NCBI GenBank assembly: GCA_019916065.1
Contig: CM034237.1
Coordinates: 44,152,714-44,216,713 of the forward strand
DNA from: Vitellaria paradoxa
Lineage: Eukaryota; Streptophyta; Magnoliopsida; Ericales; Sapotaceae
Length of the DNA stretch: 64,000 bases
Direction of reading: 5' to 3'
Shown here: positions 63,814 to 64,000 of the stretch, piece by piece
How the letters are laid out: each line of letters opens with the position of its first letter
Position numbering within the stretch: position 1 is the stretch's first letter
Program-made: the position numbers and the translations under genes
Notes under the pieces: model-generated
Database searches by the model: none
Told to the model about the DNA's origin: nothing
The model's input: the letters and a program-made list of their open reading frames with translations, nothing else

Positions 63814-64000
63814 ATGTTAAGAATAAAAGAAGAAGGAAAGAACTATGTATTAATATTTATTTCTGTGTATGAGAATACAAAACTACAAGGTCCTTTATAT
63901 AAGAGGACAATAATCCTAATCCTGATAGGAGATAGTAATCCTAATTATGATTGGATATACAAAATAAAGAATGGAATAATAATCCTAATTATGATATAAG
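63814..64000 (-). repeat. Copia F 5' LTR, truncated by window edge
   Basis: First 187 bp match the 3' LTR with five substitutions. Adjacent to the initiator-Met tRNA primer site. Confidence 0.93.

Larger units (their letters stand above)
58749..64000 (-). mobile_element. Copia element F in WAT1 intron 3 (5' LTR cut by window end)
   Basis: 3' LTR 58749-59009 (261 bp, TGTTAAGAAT to TCTAACA); the 5' LTR begins at 63814 and is cut off at 64000. Over the 187 bp comparable, five differences are seen, so the insertion is fairly recent. The primer site tctgatacca precedes the 5' LTR and a polypurine tract (complement ccccccctc) adjoins the 3' LTR. Gag-pol nearly intact. The left target flank is GTTAA (58744-58748); the right flank is outside the window. 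Confidence 0.92.

Noticed and set aside
1..64000. CRISPR array, bacterial operon, phage or tRNA gene
   Set aside because: No regularly spaced repeats, ribosome binding sites or cloverleaf-forming segments were found. The tandem repeats present have no spacers.

Overview
The window is nuclear DNA of a dicot-like flowering plant. The evidence is an ATL-type RING-H2 gene, a multi-exon threonyl-tRNA synthetase gene with GT-AG introns, a GH17/X8 glucanase remnant, a WAT1-type transporter, AT-rich intergenic DNA and many Copia LTR retrotransposons plus plant L1-type LINEs. No bacterial, CRISPR or phage-like content is visible. I found no new defence or biosynthetic system. The unusual content is architectural: a housekeeping gene that reads as intact although it hosts a multi-layer retrotransposon nest.

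Layout. 1-2000: single-exon ATL46-like E3 ligase gene (minus). 2000-7070: AT-rich spacer with microsatellites, a degenerate ~134-bp tandem array and a Tourist-like MITE. 7276-46970: a 20-exon cytosolic/organellar threonyl-tRNA synthetase gene (plus), 39.7 kb long for 2.2 kb of coding sequence. Intron 4 (17.4 kb) holds Copia A, split by Copia B, which is split by Copia C; B and C have perfect 5-bp target duplications. Intron 7 (11.8 kb) holds Copia D, split by a plus-strand LINE with a perfect 39-bp inverted repeat at its 5' edge. Intron 10 holds a LINE tail. 46971-48783: spacer with a 262-bp tandem duplication. 48784-55945: GH17/X8 glucanase pseudogene split by Copia E. 55946-57962: spacer with a 46-bp minisatellite. 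57963 onward: the first three exons of a WAT1-type transporter gene whose third intron carries Copia F; F runs off the window edge, so the rest of the gene is not visible.

How it fits together. All six Copia elements (A-F) are on the minus strand and the genes they entered are on the plus strand, so every one is antisense to its host. LTR divergence gives an age order: C (LTRs identical by eye over 252 bp) is youngest, then F (5 differences in 187 bp), then B (about 11 in 240 bp); A, D and E are older and decayed. The synthetase keeps every splice site and reading frame, so its splicing apparently tolerates the insertions. Its 5' region suggests two start codons, matching the dual-targeted plant enzyme. 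ATL46 and a WAT1 gene are also neighbours in Arabidopsis (At5g40250 and At5g40240, from memory), which hints at an old gene neighbourhood enlarged here by transposons.
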